Of a DNA stretch of 64,000 bases, positions 49,243 through 61,608 are shown in pieces. The stretch lies in assembly GCA_024138025.1 (NCBI GenBank), contig JAMXBD010000235.1:186001-250000 (forward strand), read 5' to 3'. A program made the translations under genes and the position numbers. Within the stretch, counting starts at the first letter, position 1. Every line of letters begins with the position of its first letter. The notes under the pieces are model-generated. The model was not told where the DNA came from. It did not search any database and saw nothing but the letters and a program-made list of their open reading frames with translations. This DNA is from Combretum micranthum. Taxonomy: Eukaryota > Streptophyta > Magnoliopsida > Myrtales > Combretaceae.

Positions 49243-49739
49243 TTTCTCAACCCAAAATCTTAAACCCTAAGCCAAGGTTTACTACAAGCTTAAGGATTTG
49301 AATAACATTCCAAGCCAAGATTCACTCATATGAGTTTAATGCAACATTTATCTTTCATTTCATGTTTTATAATGTGTTATTTGTAAATGTTAGAATAGAT
49401 GTGATTTTGAGGTGATGTTTGGTATGAGATTTAATTGGTGCATGAATGATAGTTTGAATGGGATTAAGTGGCTAATGGAGTGGTAGTTTGCATCTCATAG
49501 GAGTATGGAAGTGTGGGGATGAGTGTTATAGAAAAATTGAAGAATTGAGTAGTGAGTTGAGAATTGAAGTGTGATTAGTAATTTGATAATTAGAGGTGGA
49601 ATTCATGTTGTTAGGATAGTATTTGGTTCATATAACAAGCTTTTGAAAGTTTGGACTAAGTTTGGAAAATTTTTAAGAAATGATCAAAGTGTCGAAAAAC
49701 AGGGGATTTCAAAAACAATTTTCGTATATGTTAAAATTT

Positions 49740-50270
49740 GAACGTACGCCGGCATCTGGGGATTCTACGCCGCCGGCGTAGAGGTGGTGTAGAAAGCCCA
49801 CAGAATCAATTTTCCTAACGCCGTTTGTTACGCCGCCGGCTTTTACGCTAAAGATTTGCCAGCGTCTGTTCTTCAGAACGTACACCGGCAATTTGAGTCT
49901 CTACGCCGCCGGCGTAGAGGCGGCGTTGAAAGCCCACAGAATCAAATTTCTTAAGGCCGACCGAACGCCGTCGGCTTTCGCTAGAAAAGTGAACCTGCGT
50001 TCTTCATCCATATTGTACGCTGGCCGCATGAAATCAACACCGCCGGCATATGTTTCAAAGCTACCCGCGTATCTAAGTAAGCGGACGGCTTAGACTTCTC
50101 TGGACGTTTTTGAAATTTTGGGTTTTGGATTCTACGCCGGCTCAAGGCCGCCGGCGTAGGATTCAAAGGCAGACGGCGTACCCTTGAACACTGCCAGCGT
50201 TGACAGTGTGAATTTTCAGGACTTTGTACACCGGCTCAACGCCGCCGACGTTGAGTACCGGCGTATCCCC
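49740..50270. repeat. GC-rich palindromic array (CTACGCCGCCGGCGTAG words)
   Basis: Within otherwise AT-rich DNA this 530-bp stretch is packed with CGCCGGCG, ACGCCG and CCGGCGTA. CTACGCC-GCC-GGCGTAG, a 7-bp stem with a 3-bp loop, occurs at about 49768 and 49902, and a variant, 'ctacgccggctcaaggccgc', near 50132. A longer unit of about 135 bp is repeated: 'gtagaggtggtgtagaaagc' (49785) and 'gtagaggcggcgttgaaagc' (49915), both followed by CCACAGAATCAA. It is dense in CpG and so a likely target of DNA methylation. Confidence 0.8.
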
Positions 50271-51480
50271 TATGCTTTTGAATTTTAAGAATTTTTTCTA
50301 AAATTTTCCAAAGTTTGTTATTTGAGTAATTATGTATTTATTAAGCGATCTAGGGTATAATAGGGTGCTTAAATGCTTTATTTTGATTTTGAATTAATTT
50401 ATTTGGATTTCTTGGATGTATTTATATTTTGAGCTAATCAATTAGAGTTTAAGCTAAGTGTGAACTTTAATATTGATTAAACAGTGATAGATCCTCACCC
50501 AGTCGACTCCGTTAATTCCCAAGCTATATCAGGTACACAGTGACTTATTTGACTCTTTGTTAGGGTAGGCATCAAGATTAAATTACCTAAAAATAAGAGA
50601 ATACTATTGTTATTTATGTGTTGATTGTCGTTGTTTGCCGTTGAATCTGGTTCGGAGAGCGGCACCCTGCTCAGATTGGGGGCAGGATACTTTCTCGTTA
50701 ACGGTTAGAATGGTTTAGGAGATATGAGTATCCGAGCTGCTCATATTAACCCCCTGAGCGTTATGATGCGTTACTCAGGAACCCCTAGTATTACGGGCTA
50801 CGCCGGAAGGTGGGGCTGCCTAGTCTGTATGAACAGTAGGGACCACTCAGGTAGGCGGACGTAATACTAGAACCTTGTTGTCTGGAGTTTGAATACTCCC
50901 GTGTTGTCTTATTAATTAAAGACTTATTAATGAATATGCGATTGTTGCATAATGCATATAGCCTAAGAATGTGTGACTCACTTCACATTTGTATTCGTTA
51001 CTTGTGTACTGGGCCTTTGGCTCATATTTTATCTATTTCATGTGATGATTTCGATGAGTTCTATACGAGTATGGGGTACGGAACCGACTTTGAAGATTTT
51101 CTTGATGGGTTGGAGGATTAGAGATGACCACGGACTCAATGGACCCTATGAATGTGATAGATTAGATAAGATTCATTTTGGTTAATAGTGTAATTATAGT
51201 TTTAGTTAGGTCGTATTTTGAGGATTTTTGGTTAAGGCTTATAAAAAGCCTTTGGATGTAATATGTATATACGTATGTATGTAGCTATTTAGAAGTAGAG
51301 TTATTTCCGCTGCTAATATCTATGTCGTTTATTGTATAATATCTTAGAGAATTAGATAAACAATTAATCAAACTATCCCTTTAGGCAACCTTACATATAA
51401 TCTGAGGGGTTATATGTGGTTGGGGATCCGTTATCTCCTATGTCAAATATAGGGGTAATGTTTTGGGTCCTTACACTAAA

Positions 51481-52394
51481 CTTACTAATTTTTTTTCATT
51501 AATTTAAACTTACTAAATTTAGCAATTAGCTACCTAATATTTACCTATATTGCAATCTACTATCTCATTTAAGTATTATAAATGATTTTGAGAAGTTTTT
51601 TGCGTAAAATATTGATACTTATAAACTTCAAGTATTTAATTGTACGAAAGGGTAGAGTTTGTGTGACAAATGTAACATTTACCCTAATTATAGACTAAAT
51701 TGACAAAACAATGTAATATATCCAATTTTTTTCCTTCCCACTATTAGGAATTACAAATATACAGTTTTTTCACATTGTTTATGTCTCGGTCCAAGTGTGT
51801 TCAAGGGTTAAAAAATTTGTTTTAATAATTACATAGTACTTTGATTGTATAATTTATTTTAGATCTTTATCAACAAAGGTGGATACATTACCGTGTAGTT
51901 ATCGGATCCACTGAATTTTTCTTCTCACTTCCCTTGTATTTTGAAGTGCCTTGTAAAATTATTATGATGTCATTTTATTCTTGTAATTCTATTCCATTTT
52001 CCATTTTTTTTTAAGTAATGCGGTTATGTGTGACAATATTTTAAAAGGATAAATTTAGAATAAGAAAAGGTAAATGAAGAAATCCATTTCGCATGATCTA
52101 ACATAAGAAATTCAAGTTATGGATATGGAGTCGATTGGAAAATATTATTCTCCACCTTTGAGTAGGGATGGACAAAAAAACTAACTAAACTAAAAAATCG
52201 AACTAAAACCAAAAAACTAGTTTGTAATTACAAAAAACCAACGGTTAACTGTTAATTGATATCTATAAATATATAATATTATATATAATTAATTTTTCAA
52301 AAATATAAAGAGCATAAATCATGCTAAACTTGATAAAATGTCATGCAAAACTAAATATTAGACAAATATAATATAGCTTATAGTACACTTGTAT
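51481..52394. other. Intergenic AT-rich DNA
   Basis: No coding signal. It includes words such as 'ttaagtattataaatgattt' and 'acttcaagtatttaattgtac', possibly a remnant of the inverted-repeat family B. Confidence 0.4.
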
Positions 52395-52397
52395 TAA

Positions 52398-52629
52398 GGG
52401 TCTGTTTGGATTGTCTGTTTTTCATCTATATCTGTATCTTTTTTAAAATGATATGTGTAAAATATATCTGATTTGCATCTAAATTTTATTTATATTTATT
52501 CTATTTGATCTTTTGATAAGAACTGTCAACTTCTTTTTATTTATATCTATTTCTTGATAAATAATTTGTTAGAAAAAAGTTTTAAAAAGTGTCTGTATCT
52601 GCCGGAAAAAAGCCAAAACAAACAGACCC
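52398..52629. mobile_element. Tourist-type MITE with TAA target duplication
   Basis: The 232-bp element begins GGGTCTGTTTGG and ends CAAACAGACCC, a near-perfect terminal inverted repeat, and is flanked on both sides by TAA (52395-52397 and 52630-52632). These are the marks of a PIF/Harbinger-mobilised MITE. There is no coding capacity. The ends are well preserved, so it is younger than the copy in the pyruvate kinase intron. Confidence 0.85.
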
Positions 52630-52632
52630 TAA

Positions 52633-53440
52633 ATCTTTGTTTTGTTTTATGTCATTATCTGGAGCGCTGAAGCATGATGCATCTAGCTGTCCATTTGTAA
52701 ATTACAAATCTTGAGTAATGACAAGATATTCATTTTGTTAACCTAGTGCATCGTAGCCATTCTTTATTTTAAAGTTGTCTTTATTAAAGGTTGATCATTG
52801 TTCTGACTTGACATCTTTAGCTTGCTAATTTTTAATTTTTTAATGTAATTATGAAACAAAAATGTTCAATTTTTTATAGATCAGTCAGAAATATGGTTAA
52901 TCGCAACTTTTAATTAATCATTATGCTAAATGCCTAAAAACTGAAAATCGAAATTATTAACCGAAAAAAATGATTAACCGTTGAAGTGGTTGACCATTAG
53001 TAATGGATCAGCCTAGGTTTGAGATTTTAAAAAATAAATTATTATGGACCGGTTCAAAATATGAGATCATGGACTGATTAATTGGTTCATATCCACTCCT
53101 CTCTTTGAGGTCTAGTGGGCACATTAGATCTATTTAGTTGTTGAAGTGTTTTCTATGAGCATTGCCTCTAATTCAATCATTCTAGTGAAATCAAATATAT
53201 GTTTCTGCTATAAGTATTTTTTCCCCTTTATCCTATAAGCAAGTAGTGTTTTCTTTTTTTTCCCAAAAGCAAGTAGGGTTAAGTCATGTACTTTTAACTA
53301 AGACAAAAGTTGTTAAGTGTTAAATTTATATATTTGTTTTAGGAATAATGTATTTTGTGCTAAAACCATAAATAAGGTTAAAAAAGTGCCAGATTGATAT
53401 GTTTGCACGCCCTGAAAGGCAGAAATCATTTCAATCGTAA
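52633..53440. other. Intergenic DNA, no gene seen
   Basis: AT-rich sequence with AACCG/CGGTT words near 52900-53070 and no frame that can be interpreted. Confidence 0.4.
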
Positions 53441-53864
53441 TCTCATTCCCCGTACCGTCCCCACAGCTGCCACGTCGCCTTCTCTCTCTCTCTCCCCTCC
53501 CTCCTGCTCTACACTAGGCATGCATTTTCAACTTCAAGCGGCAGCCACAAAATAACAAACACCAAGCACGCTGGGCTCATCTTATCATTTCACCGCCTCG
53601 ACCGACTAAAATGCGCTTCTCCTCCCTTCACTTTCACGACAAAACAAAAACCTTTCTACGAAATTCCTACACTTTCTTGCTTCCAAGTTTTTTGACGAAA
53701 AAAACAAACAAACAACCAACCACTAGAAAAACACGATACACGCCACTAATATGGGCTTGCAAGTACATTGAATCCACGAGAGAATTTGATTAATAATCCA
53801 AACTTTAGAAGAAAAATAATTAATTTTTTTTTTTAATTTCTATTATAGGAATAATTGAAAGGTA
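53441..53864 (+). promoter_or_regulatory. Probable promoter and 5' leader of the 53865 gene
   Basis: Composition becomes balanced. A pyrimidine patch TCTCTCTCTCTCTCCCC lies near 53481 and CCACGTCGCC near 53468 carries an ACGT core. An upstream ORF of 60 codons (53611-53793) lies before the main ATG; if transcribed it could lower translation of the main frame. The transcription start is not determinable here. Confidence 0.35.
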
Positions 53865-56800
53865 ATGGCTTCTATGCCGATTGTGAAACCGGCTTTAACG
53901 CCTGTTTGGGAGCTTCCATGTTCGAATCCTTATGGAAAATCGAGGCGTATGTTAGCGGAGTTGAGTTTTTATAGGGGAAGGAGATTGAGGTTAAGAAAGG
54001 TCGGTGGAGAGAGACGGCCGGGTGTTCTGTGTAAAGTTCGGGATGGCGGTGACAACAAGCAAACCAACGGAAATGGCAAGTTCGTTTTCTTTTCTTTTCT
54101 TTTCTTTTTTTAATATTTTATTTTGATGAGCTATTGCTTCTAGTTCTTGTTTTTGCAGTTTCTGTTTTGAATGTTTTGTTAGAATTCGGTGTTTTTTAAG
54201 TACTTATCTGTTGAATCTTTTGTTTTCTGAGTTGTTTGTTTTAAGGCTGTCAATGAATTGAATCTTGTCAGGTTCAGCTCCAGGACGACTAGAAATTTAT
54301 AAAGTTTTGAGCTTATTTGTGCTTTGAATATTTCAGCTCAAGCTCAGCTCCTTGAGAAAATTTTGATTAATCGGATTTAGAATGAACGTGAAGCTCAAAT
54401 TTTTCGATTCCCATTTGATAAAACTTGATATTTACTTATGTTCAAGTTTGATTAGACTTGCTAGCTTATACCTTTGATGACTCGAAGCTCAAGCTCCGTT
54501 TAATAAAGGTACTCGAGTAGCTCGTGCTCAGCTTAAATTGATTATAATTGAATTGAACTTGAGTAAGTATGTAAGTTGAATTTGAGTAGTTGGTGATTTG
54601 AAGTTGCGTTTCAACTCATCGCAGCTAGCCAGTACACTTGTCCTGAACAACCTGGATTTCTGCTATTCTTAGAATACAGACAACAAATCCATCATAAACA
54701 AGAATAGCAGCCATTCTAATATTCTAGTAAAGACAGTTATCTCTATTTTTCTGCATTAAAGCAGTGATGACATATCTGGAGGAGTACTTAAGTGAAAAAT
54801 GATGGCTGGTCTTAATTGTGTGTTATACGACAAGCTTTTAATGCTCCATGGGAGACTTACACTCTCGATGCGTGCCCCCTTAGCTCATTGACAACAGTTT
54901 GTTTGTTTGACCTGTTTCCCTGATTCTACATGAATGTTGCAGCATCCTACTTCATCAAGGCCATCATATTCATCATTTTACTATTACCAAATGGTGAGAG
55001 CCCCGACATGTCTGTTCGCCTGTTGGGAGTTTCCACTAAGAGATGGAGAATGAATATTACATGGATTTGGATCTGCTTATCTTGCGCGACACTACGAACT
55101 CACAGAGTTGGTCCTAGCTTCATAAAATTCCCATCATATGATGCCTCCCCAATACCTTTGTGTTCAGCAGCTAAGGGTAGGAGAAGTAATGATTGAGTAA
55201 ATGCTAGTTGGTAGTAGCCATCACATCAAATACCTGATGTATCTATTATGTATGCTGGTGATATTAACATGATGGACTTTCTTTTGCACAACAGTGCTGT
55301 GGTGGTCTTATGTTGAATGGCCAATTTTCTTCTTTTTCCCCTTCCTTTATTAAGACTGGGCTGGTTCTTGGTGGAAGGAAGAGTATAGCAAGATTGTCTT
55401 TTTTGTCTTATTAGATGGTGGAGGTAATGGTCATGCATTCTAGTGGCTTTTCTGTAGTAGGGGCACATCAGTTGCACCCTTGCTCATAGGACTGTTCTTA
55501 ACATAAATCACATTATTGAATGGGTAGGCATTCCTGAAACAACGCCCAACATGCTTCAGACATGATAACATGATCAAATAATACAGCACCAAAAATGGTT
55601 GCAGGAGTCCTAAACAAATCTACATGTTATGAATAATTGGAATGGATCATAAATTGACATGAGACAGATTTATATCTTTCATGAATTGCACAGACTTGAC
55701 ATGAGATTATACTCAAACATGACCAGCCAACACAAATTTTCACCCTTATGATTTTTTTGGGTTAGTGCAACTCTAGAAGTTTTATCTTCCTAATGCTATG
55801 AGAAATATTTTCCATATTGTGAGAACACGGGAAGTGCTAAATGAGTCATCATCTAAAGTGACCTACAATAAATGTTTTAGAATGCGGATGGCTACATCTT
55901 TAGAGTGAAACAAATCTGAACAAGATGACTTATTTAATTTCACTTCTTTTCTTTGGGTTCAACGCATTTCATCTCAACATGATTTCTTTGTTTTCTTTAT
56001 CCCATTATGATCTTTGCTGTTAGTTACAGAATTCTAATCAAAGCTTGCAAGTTCTTGGGATTAATACTGATTGCTTTTGCAGGTGAAGAGCCACCTGAGT
56101 CTTTGTTTATGAAAGAATTAAAGAGGAGAGGCATGACCCCTACTTCATTACTTGAGGGCACAAAGAAAAGTGAATTTGGACCAGAAAGTGATTTAGAGGA
56201 AGACAGGGTATTCACCAGAAAGAATGCAGTCTCTACAGAAATTGGAGACAATCTATCTAATCAAAGGGAGCGGTCCATGGCATTAAACAGCGAGGGCCTT
56301 GAGGTTGGAAAAAATTCTTTTTCATCTTGTTAATTGTATTGTCTCAGAGATTCAACTTTTATGTTTGTAATAGCTGCTATCTCTTTCTCAGTCCCTAAGT
56401 TATGTTTTGCTTCTATATGCTATTGCATTAATTAGAAATCGCAGATCCTACCAGGTTTTGGCAATGAAAGTGGCTTTAATAGGTTACTTGAGCTGCTGTT
56501 TGTTTCTTGAAACTGCATTTAGTCTGCCACCTTTTTCTTTATTCATTACCTGTATCATTGTGCAATGCTATCCACCTACCTCTGCTTGCATTCATTCATC
56601 TAGTTGGGGGTGGTCTACCTTAGACCTCTATTTTCTGAGTATATTTTAGTTGATTGTAGTATGTCTGTGACTGATAAATCACATTCTTTAGGGAAAAAAT
56701 AAGGATATTTAGTGCATCTTATCAGGTAATTGATTGTAGTTAAATTAGGTTCTCACCCCTAAATCCATAAGCTGAGGCTTGAAGATGTTATGTGGTTGAG

Positions 56801-58309
56801 TGATGATGGACAAATGGGGATGGTAAAAGTACATGCATTTCAATTGTTCGTCTATGAAATATAAATTGACACAATCATCATCTTTCAATATTTTCAATTA
56901 GATTCAGCTAGATTCCTCAATGTAAGTTTTAATATATGATGTGTTTTTATCTCTATTATCTAAAATCTATCGAAAAACCTTTGCTGTTGCACTGGAATTA
57001 TTATTGATGGATTAAGGTAAAGTCTCTTTTGAGAGTTAAAATGAAGGTCATAATCGGCACAATTTTAGCATCATTTTTTCCTCTTGATCTTTTTCAGGGA
57101 CTAATTCCACGGGCTAAACTTTTATTGACCATTGGAGGGACTTTCTTCTTGGGATTTTGGCCCCTGATTCTAATAACTGTGGCCTTTTTTTCTGCCTTAT
57201 ATCTGGTAAGCAACCTTTCTTTTCTTCTGTCGGCTATTTATCATCCAAAGTTGGTATTACGTTATCTTGTGTCTCAAAAAATTTTTGTACCTTGTCCTTC
57301 TGCACTTTTTTTTTTAATTCCCACTTCCTGTGCACCCACCCAAACCCCCACCCCAAGGTTATAAGCAAGATATAATTGTAATAGTGCCTAGGAAGCATCT
57401 TTTATTGGATATGTGATGGATCAAATGTGAAGAAGGCAACTACCAAATAGGGTGCATGTTACTGAAGAAAACGGGAAAACTAAGAATGCTGTAGTGGGAG
57501 AATATGTACATTACAGTGAGAAGCTAACCCTGTATAGTCTTGTTTGCTGCTTCAAGACTAAGTATACTGTGAATGATATCACATGTGGGGGTCCTCATAT
57601 TTTGTTGATTAGCAAACTGACGCTTGACTCACAATGGCTGACTTGAATAGTTATGGAACAAAAGGAACATGTGCAATTTCATGGCTCCTGGGATAAGTAA
57701 GAGGACCAGACACATGAATTTTGTTTTTCGTTGTGTTATGGTTTTCTGTTTAACTGAATAAAGCTTCAGTAGCAATGCTAGAGATTGAAGGGAGTAACAG
57801 CCACTCATATTTAATTGAATTGATATTTAGAGGGAAAAGCCGATGGACAAAATCATCAAAGTTAGTTGAGCTTAGATATTTGATTGTGCAATGAAAATCG
57901 CATGGATCATATTAGCAAATCAGATAGAGTGAGAATCACCGTATGGATGTATAGTCCTGGTCCTCCTGAATGTGCTTCTTGCTTGGGGTTCTTTTAGAAA
58001 ATTTACTGTAGACGCTTCGATACAATCTCTTAGTTCATTCTTTCTAAACCGGTTCTCTTTGTTTGTTTTTGCCACGCATCATGGCATTTCTTCTGATTAC
58101 TCGTAAGTTCGGTTGCATCTTGATTTTATACATGGTCTATAACCATAAACTAGAAGTTAGTATTCATTTTTCCATCTGTTGTATTGCAGTACTTTGGATC
58201 AGCTTTCATACATGATGCGAGCAAGATGGACACATCCACCTCAATATGTCGATCCATACAAGCTTTGGAAGATGAAAGGATATCTGAAATGGCTCCACCC
58301 ATCAACTGA
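53865..58309 (+). CDS. Small plastid-type membrane protein of unknown function, 4 exons
   Basis: Exons: 53865-54075, 56083-56303, 57098-57205, 58190-58309, joined in phase to 219 codons. Exon 1 (MASMPIVKPALTPVWELP...) is rich in Ser, Arg and Lys and low in acidic residues, like a chloroplast transit peptide. Exon 2 opens with GEEPPESLFMKELKRRGMTP and continues acidic and Ser-rich. Exon 3 encodes GLIPRAKLLLTIGG, then a hydrophobic segment of about 22 residues (FFLGFWPLILITVAFFSALYL), a single membrane helix. Exon 4 encodes the short tail YFGSAFIHDASK... with LEDERISEMAP near the end. Intron 1 begins GC (AATG|GCAAGT) and ends AG; the GT reading would give an immediate stop. Introns 2 and 3 are GT-AG. 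I do not recognise a named family. An envelope or thylakoid protein with one membrane span is inferred only from these features. A second frame in exon 4 reads PPQYVDPYKL (see findings). Confidence 0.75.
54076..56082 (+). other. GC-AG intron 1 of the 53865 gene
   Basis: 2007 bp. The donor is G|GCAAGT, matching the strict consensus known for GC-AG introns at +3 to +6; the acceptor is TTTTGCAG|GT. No transposon is recognisable inside. A CTCAAGCTC-type stretch (54250-54560) is low in complexity. Confidence 0.7.
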
Positions 58310-61300
58310 TGGGGATATACTACATGTAATTATAGATTTATATGGTCTTTGGTTGTGTTCATTCTTTCTCAATGTAAATCCTTAATTTGCAAGAAACACG
58401 TACATCAGTCTTATGTGTATTTGCTTACCCGGAGTTTCAAATATGCGTACCTTGAATTAGGTAGAGTTGTTATAAACATACACGCTCATTTTGTGCAGTC
58501 CGTACCATAAAACATCAACATATTTTGCTAGTGAGATTTTTAGCTTATTTAAAGTAGCCAAATGCCTAAAGATTGGCAAGGTGCAAATAGTTGACTGCAA
58601 CCCGACTCATATCCCATTTTTTACTCAAGTCTCATTTGCCGTTTCCAATATCATTGTACCACCATTAACATTACTGCATTACTACTACAACCATTGTCAC
58701 GACCACCACAATCACTTTTGCGAGCACCGCCATGTTCACCTTCTCTTCGACCACTATCTTACCACCACCATAACATTACTACCTCCACCTCGATCATTGT
58801 TGCTACTTGCTACCATATCTTTATCACCTATACGCCCCATAACAATGATCACCATCTGTACCACAACCTTCCGAACTAGAGATCCTAAGGACAATAGGAC
58901 ACGTAAGTTGGACAAGAAGATGCAAGCAAGAAGTTTAAGTTGCTGTCGGGTGAATTGTCTGAAGGGGTATGAGTTGGGTTGTAAGAATTGGACCACCACA
59001 ACAGTGGTGTGGTAGACGTGATGTGATGATGATGGTAGAGCAATGGCATGGGAAGGGAGTGATTGAATATATGGTAGAGCAATGGCTGGACTAGTAAACA
59101 GGTGGTGATCGTAATGATCGTCGAGTAGTGGAAGTGTTAGTATAGGTTGGAGATGCATTAAGGGTGGGTAGGGGCAGACGAAAGATAATATTGCATTTGC
59201 TTGAATTTTGATTGACTTTTTAATTAATTAGTTCGTTAATTTCATTATTTAGTTGAACTTTTCAATCCAGTAGTATTACCTAGACTCTATGCATGGACCA
59301 TCGTATTTTAAATTTTTTTTTACAAAAATATTTTACTATAATATAGGTACCAATCCATTATTGTTAAACAAATAACATATTCTAAGTGGAATATCTTAAA
59401 TAAAATAATTTATAAACTAAACAAGCAATCCAATATGGGTTAAATAGATAATATAAATTATAAAGGGTTAATACTACAAATACTATGTAAATTTTATTTA
59501 ATTATTTAATTAATTACGTAAGCTTCACTTTAGTCAATTTACTATCTCTACTTAATTTACTTTTTGTGTTCAAAACACTGGCTCTGTTAAATCAATCAAA
59601 CTTCATCTACACAATTGGCATTAACAATTCATATATTGATGTGTTTGTAGCCACCTAAATCATATGCTACATAGATTATTCATTTATAAATGAAAAAATC
59701 TCATTAAAAAAAAAAAAACCTCTATTCTTCTTCTTCCACTAACAAAATCTATTATCATAATACTAAATGAAGAAAAAAAAACCATAAATAAGACATACAT
59801 TAAAACCAATATTTTTAACTTCAAAACGGATAAATTTCTTACTTTTAATTAGTCATACAAACAATAATTTAAAATGAACACAAAACTATAAAATTTTCTG
59901 AACCCACAAAAGTCCATCCAACACCTACGATAGATCTACATTGATATAAATAAATTCATCATAAAAGTTTCTAGCTTTTTCACTCCAAATTCACAACTCA
60001 ATCAAATATCTTACCCAAAATAAATAAATAAAGTGAAAGAACAAGTACTTAAAGACAGTGTATATTCTGATGATTCCCAAGATAAAAAGGATTAGATGCA
60101 GCATCAAGTGAACTGATTTTTGTGCCTTTATCTTTGTCAGAACCGTCCATATACCATAATAGTTGGCCCATTAGTTAGGGTTTCAATTGATTTGGCAGAA
60201 GAAAATGGGATGTTTTGTCATAGATTCGGACCTAAGATGCAATCTAGTCTATACATGTCAACTCCTCGATGCTCACTGGAAAAGAAAGGATTCTAGTTAG
60301 TTTCATTTTCACATGTCAATTCCTAGTTGTTGAATGACAAAGAAAAGAAAGAATTCTCTTTTTTTCGGTGTTGGGTTGGAAACGAATTTTAAGAACTAGT
60401 TGGTAAAGATGTCTTTTACTTTAACCATGGGAAAAAGCTTTAATTTTTCTTGATGGGTAATTTCCACATCGAAAATGTTTTTGGTGGGTCTCTAACATGT
60501 GTTAGCATGTGATAGGTTTATAGTGGTAGTGAAGCAAATTAGGTTAACAGATTTATTGGAGGTAGTCTTTTGAACAAAAAGTTTACACAAGTATTAAATT
60601 GAACAAATAAAAGTTTGGGTAGTTAATTGAATATTTAAGAAAAGTTCAAGTAGTGTCATAAATGACCTTTAAAAGATTAATTATGTACCAAAACTAACAA
60701 CCTATGACTATAGGCAATCAATTCAAAAAAAAAAAAAAAAGTATTTACTATGAATTTCCTATGGCCTTTTCTATATACAAACACAATACACACACATATA
60801 TATTATTGAACTTCTACATGGTTATGGATGTTATACTGGGTATTTTTGTGTTGGTTGTGATACAAAGGCAATGATAATGGTAATGTTACCAAAATATAGT
60901 CAAACATACAAAGAACAAAAAAAGAAAAAGAAAAAATGCCATGCCCTAAAATAGGGTATAAGCGTGTTCACTGCCACGTATAATACCCTACATATTATAC
61001 TCATGGCTACCTTAAAAGACTTGTTTATTGTGAATATTTGCTAACCACTTTTAGGTTCTACAATCATATAATTAGATTATGGAAACAAATGGATATAGAA
61101 GTAGCAAAAACATATTTTATAAAAACTATTTAGAAAGTTACTCTCATGAGTAGTTCAACCTTCATAAGGATAACCATTACCATTAGATATCTCAAATATA
61201 GAATACCTATTCATGATGGTAAAACAAGACTTTAAAATATTAAATACAAAAAATGGGCTTCATAACTACAAATTCAGTTCTTAAACAAATTAAAATACAT

Positions 61301-61319
61301 CAAACGATCCTAACTTGCT
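58310..61319. other. Downstream and intergenic DNA, no supported gene
   Basis: Includes the presumed 3' UTR of the preceding gene. About 58640-58830 is rich in CCA/CAC/ATT trinucleotides and yields a 174-codon frame (58491-59015) whose His/Thr/Leu repeats follow from the DNA repeat. Part of it reappears inverted at about 58985-59110 ('gtggtgtggtagacgtg', 'gatgatggtag'). The rest is AT-rich. Confidence 0.4.
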
Positions 61320-61608
61320 TCACTCATCCATGAATTCTTTCCGAGTTGTCTTGAGCCCATTATAATCATCATCATCCAATCAACACCTGGAAAAAGAAAA
61401 GAATGAGGCAAACCCCGATATAACAGTAGCAAAAGCACACATAAGATGGACACACACACTTAATCTAATGCAATGCAAAGCCAACAAATTGTATCTTGAA
61501 ATTAAAATGTAACAAACCAGCATTAGGGTCCTCATACTCCAATAACACACTACTGGGAATGTGGGCATATGAGTAGCAATAACCACTTAAGGAGTTGGTA
61601 TAGACAGC
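61320..61608 (-). pseudogene. Possible last two exons of a minus-strand gene, frame broken
   Basis: On the minus strand, after TATTCAG, an exon from 61608 to 61518 would read AVYTNSLSGYCYSYAHIPS and on to LEYEDPNA, with donor G|GTTTGT. After a pyrimidine-rich TTTTCTTTTTCCAG acceptor, an exon from 61386 to 61320 would end in DDDYNGLKTTRKEFMDE and a stop. The phase is one base short for the two to join. No upstream exon is recognisable; an LTR-like remnant and a G run lie there. It could be a gene fragment or coincidence. Confidence 0.25.

Larger units (their letters stand above)
48765..51475. mobile_element. Probable solo LTR of a Ty3/gypsy-type element, 2.7 kb
   Basis: CTAAA occurs directly before TGAAATAGCC (48760-48764) and again directly after GGGTCCTTACA (51476-51480), so a TG...CA segment is flanked by a 5-bp duplication. 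Length, a GC-rich repeat array, absence of any transposon protein and the GTTTTGGGTCCTTACA end fit the long LTRs of plant chromovirus-type gypsy elements. The flanks are AT-rich repeats themselves, so the left boundary could be coincidental. Short frames (49709-49891, 49893-50093, 50930-51121) are by-products of the array or chance. Confidence 0.5.

Noticed and set aside
49893..50093. Open frame within the GC-rich array
   Set aside because: It results from few stop codons in CpG-rich repeats; the repeat units, not protein, explain it.
58491..59015. 174-codon plus-strand frame
   Set aside because: The translation is rich in His, Thr and Leu because the DNA is a degenerate CCA/CAC/ATT repeat. 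There are no motifs, and long open frames exist on the other strand as well.
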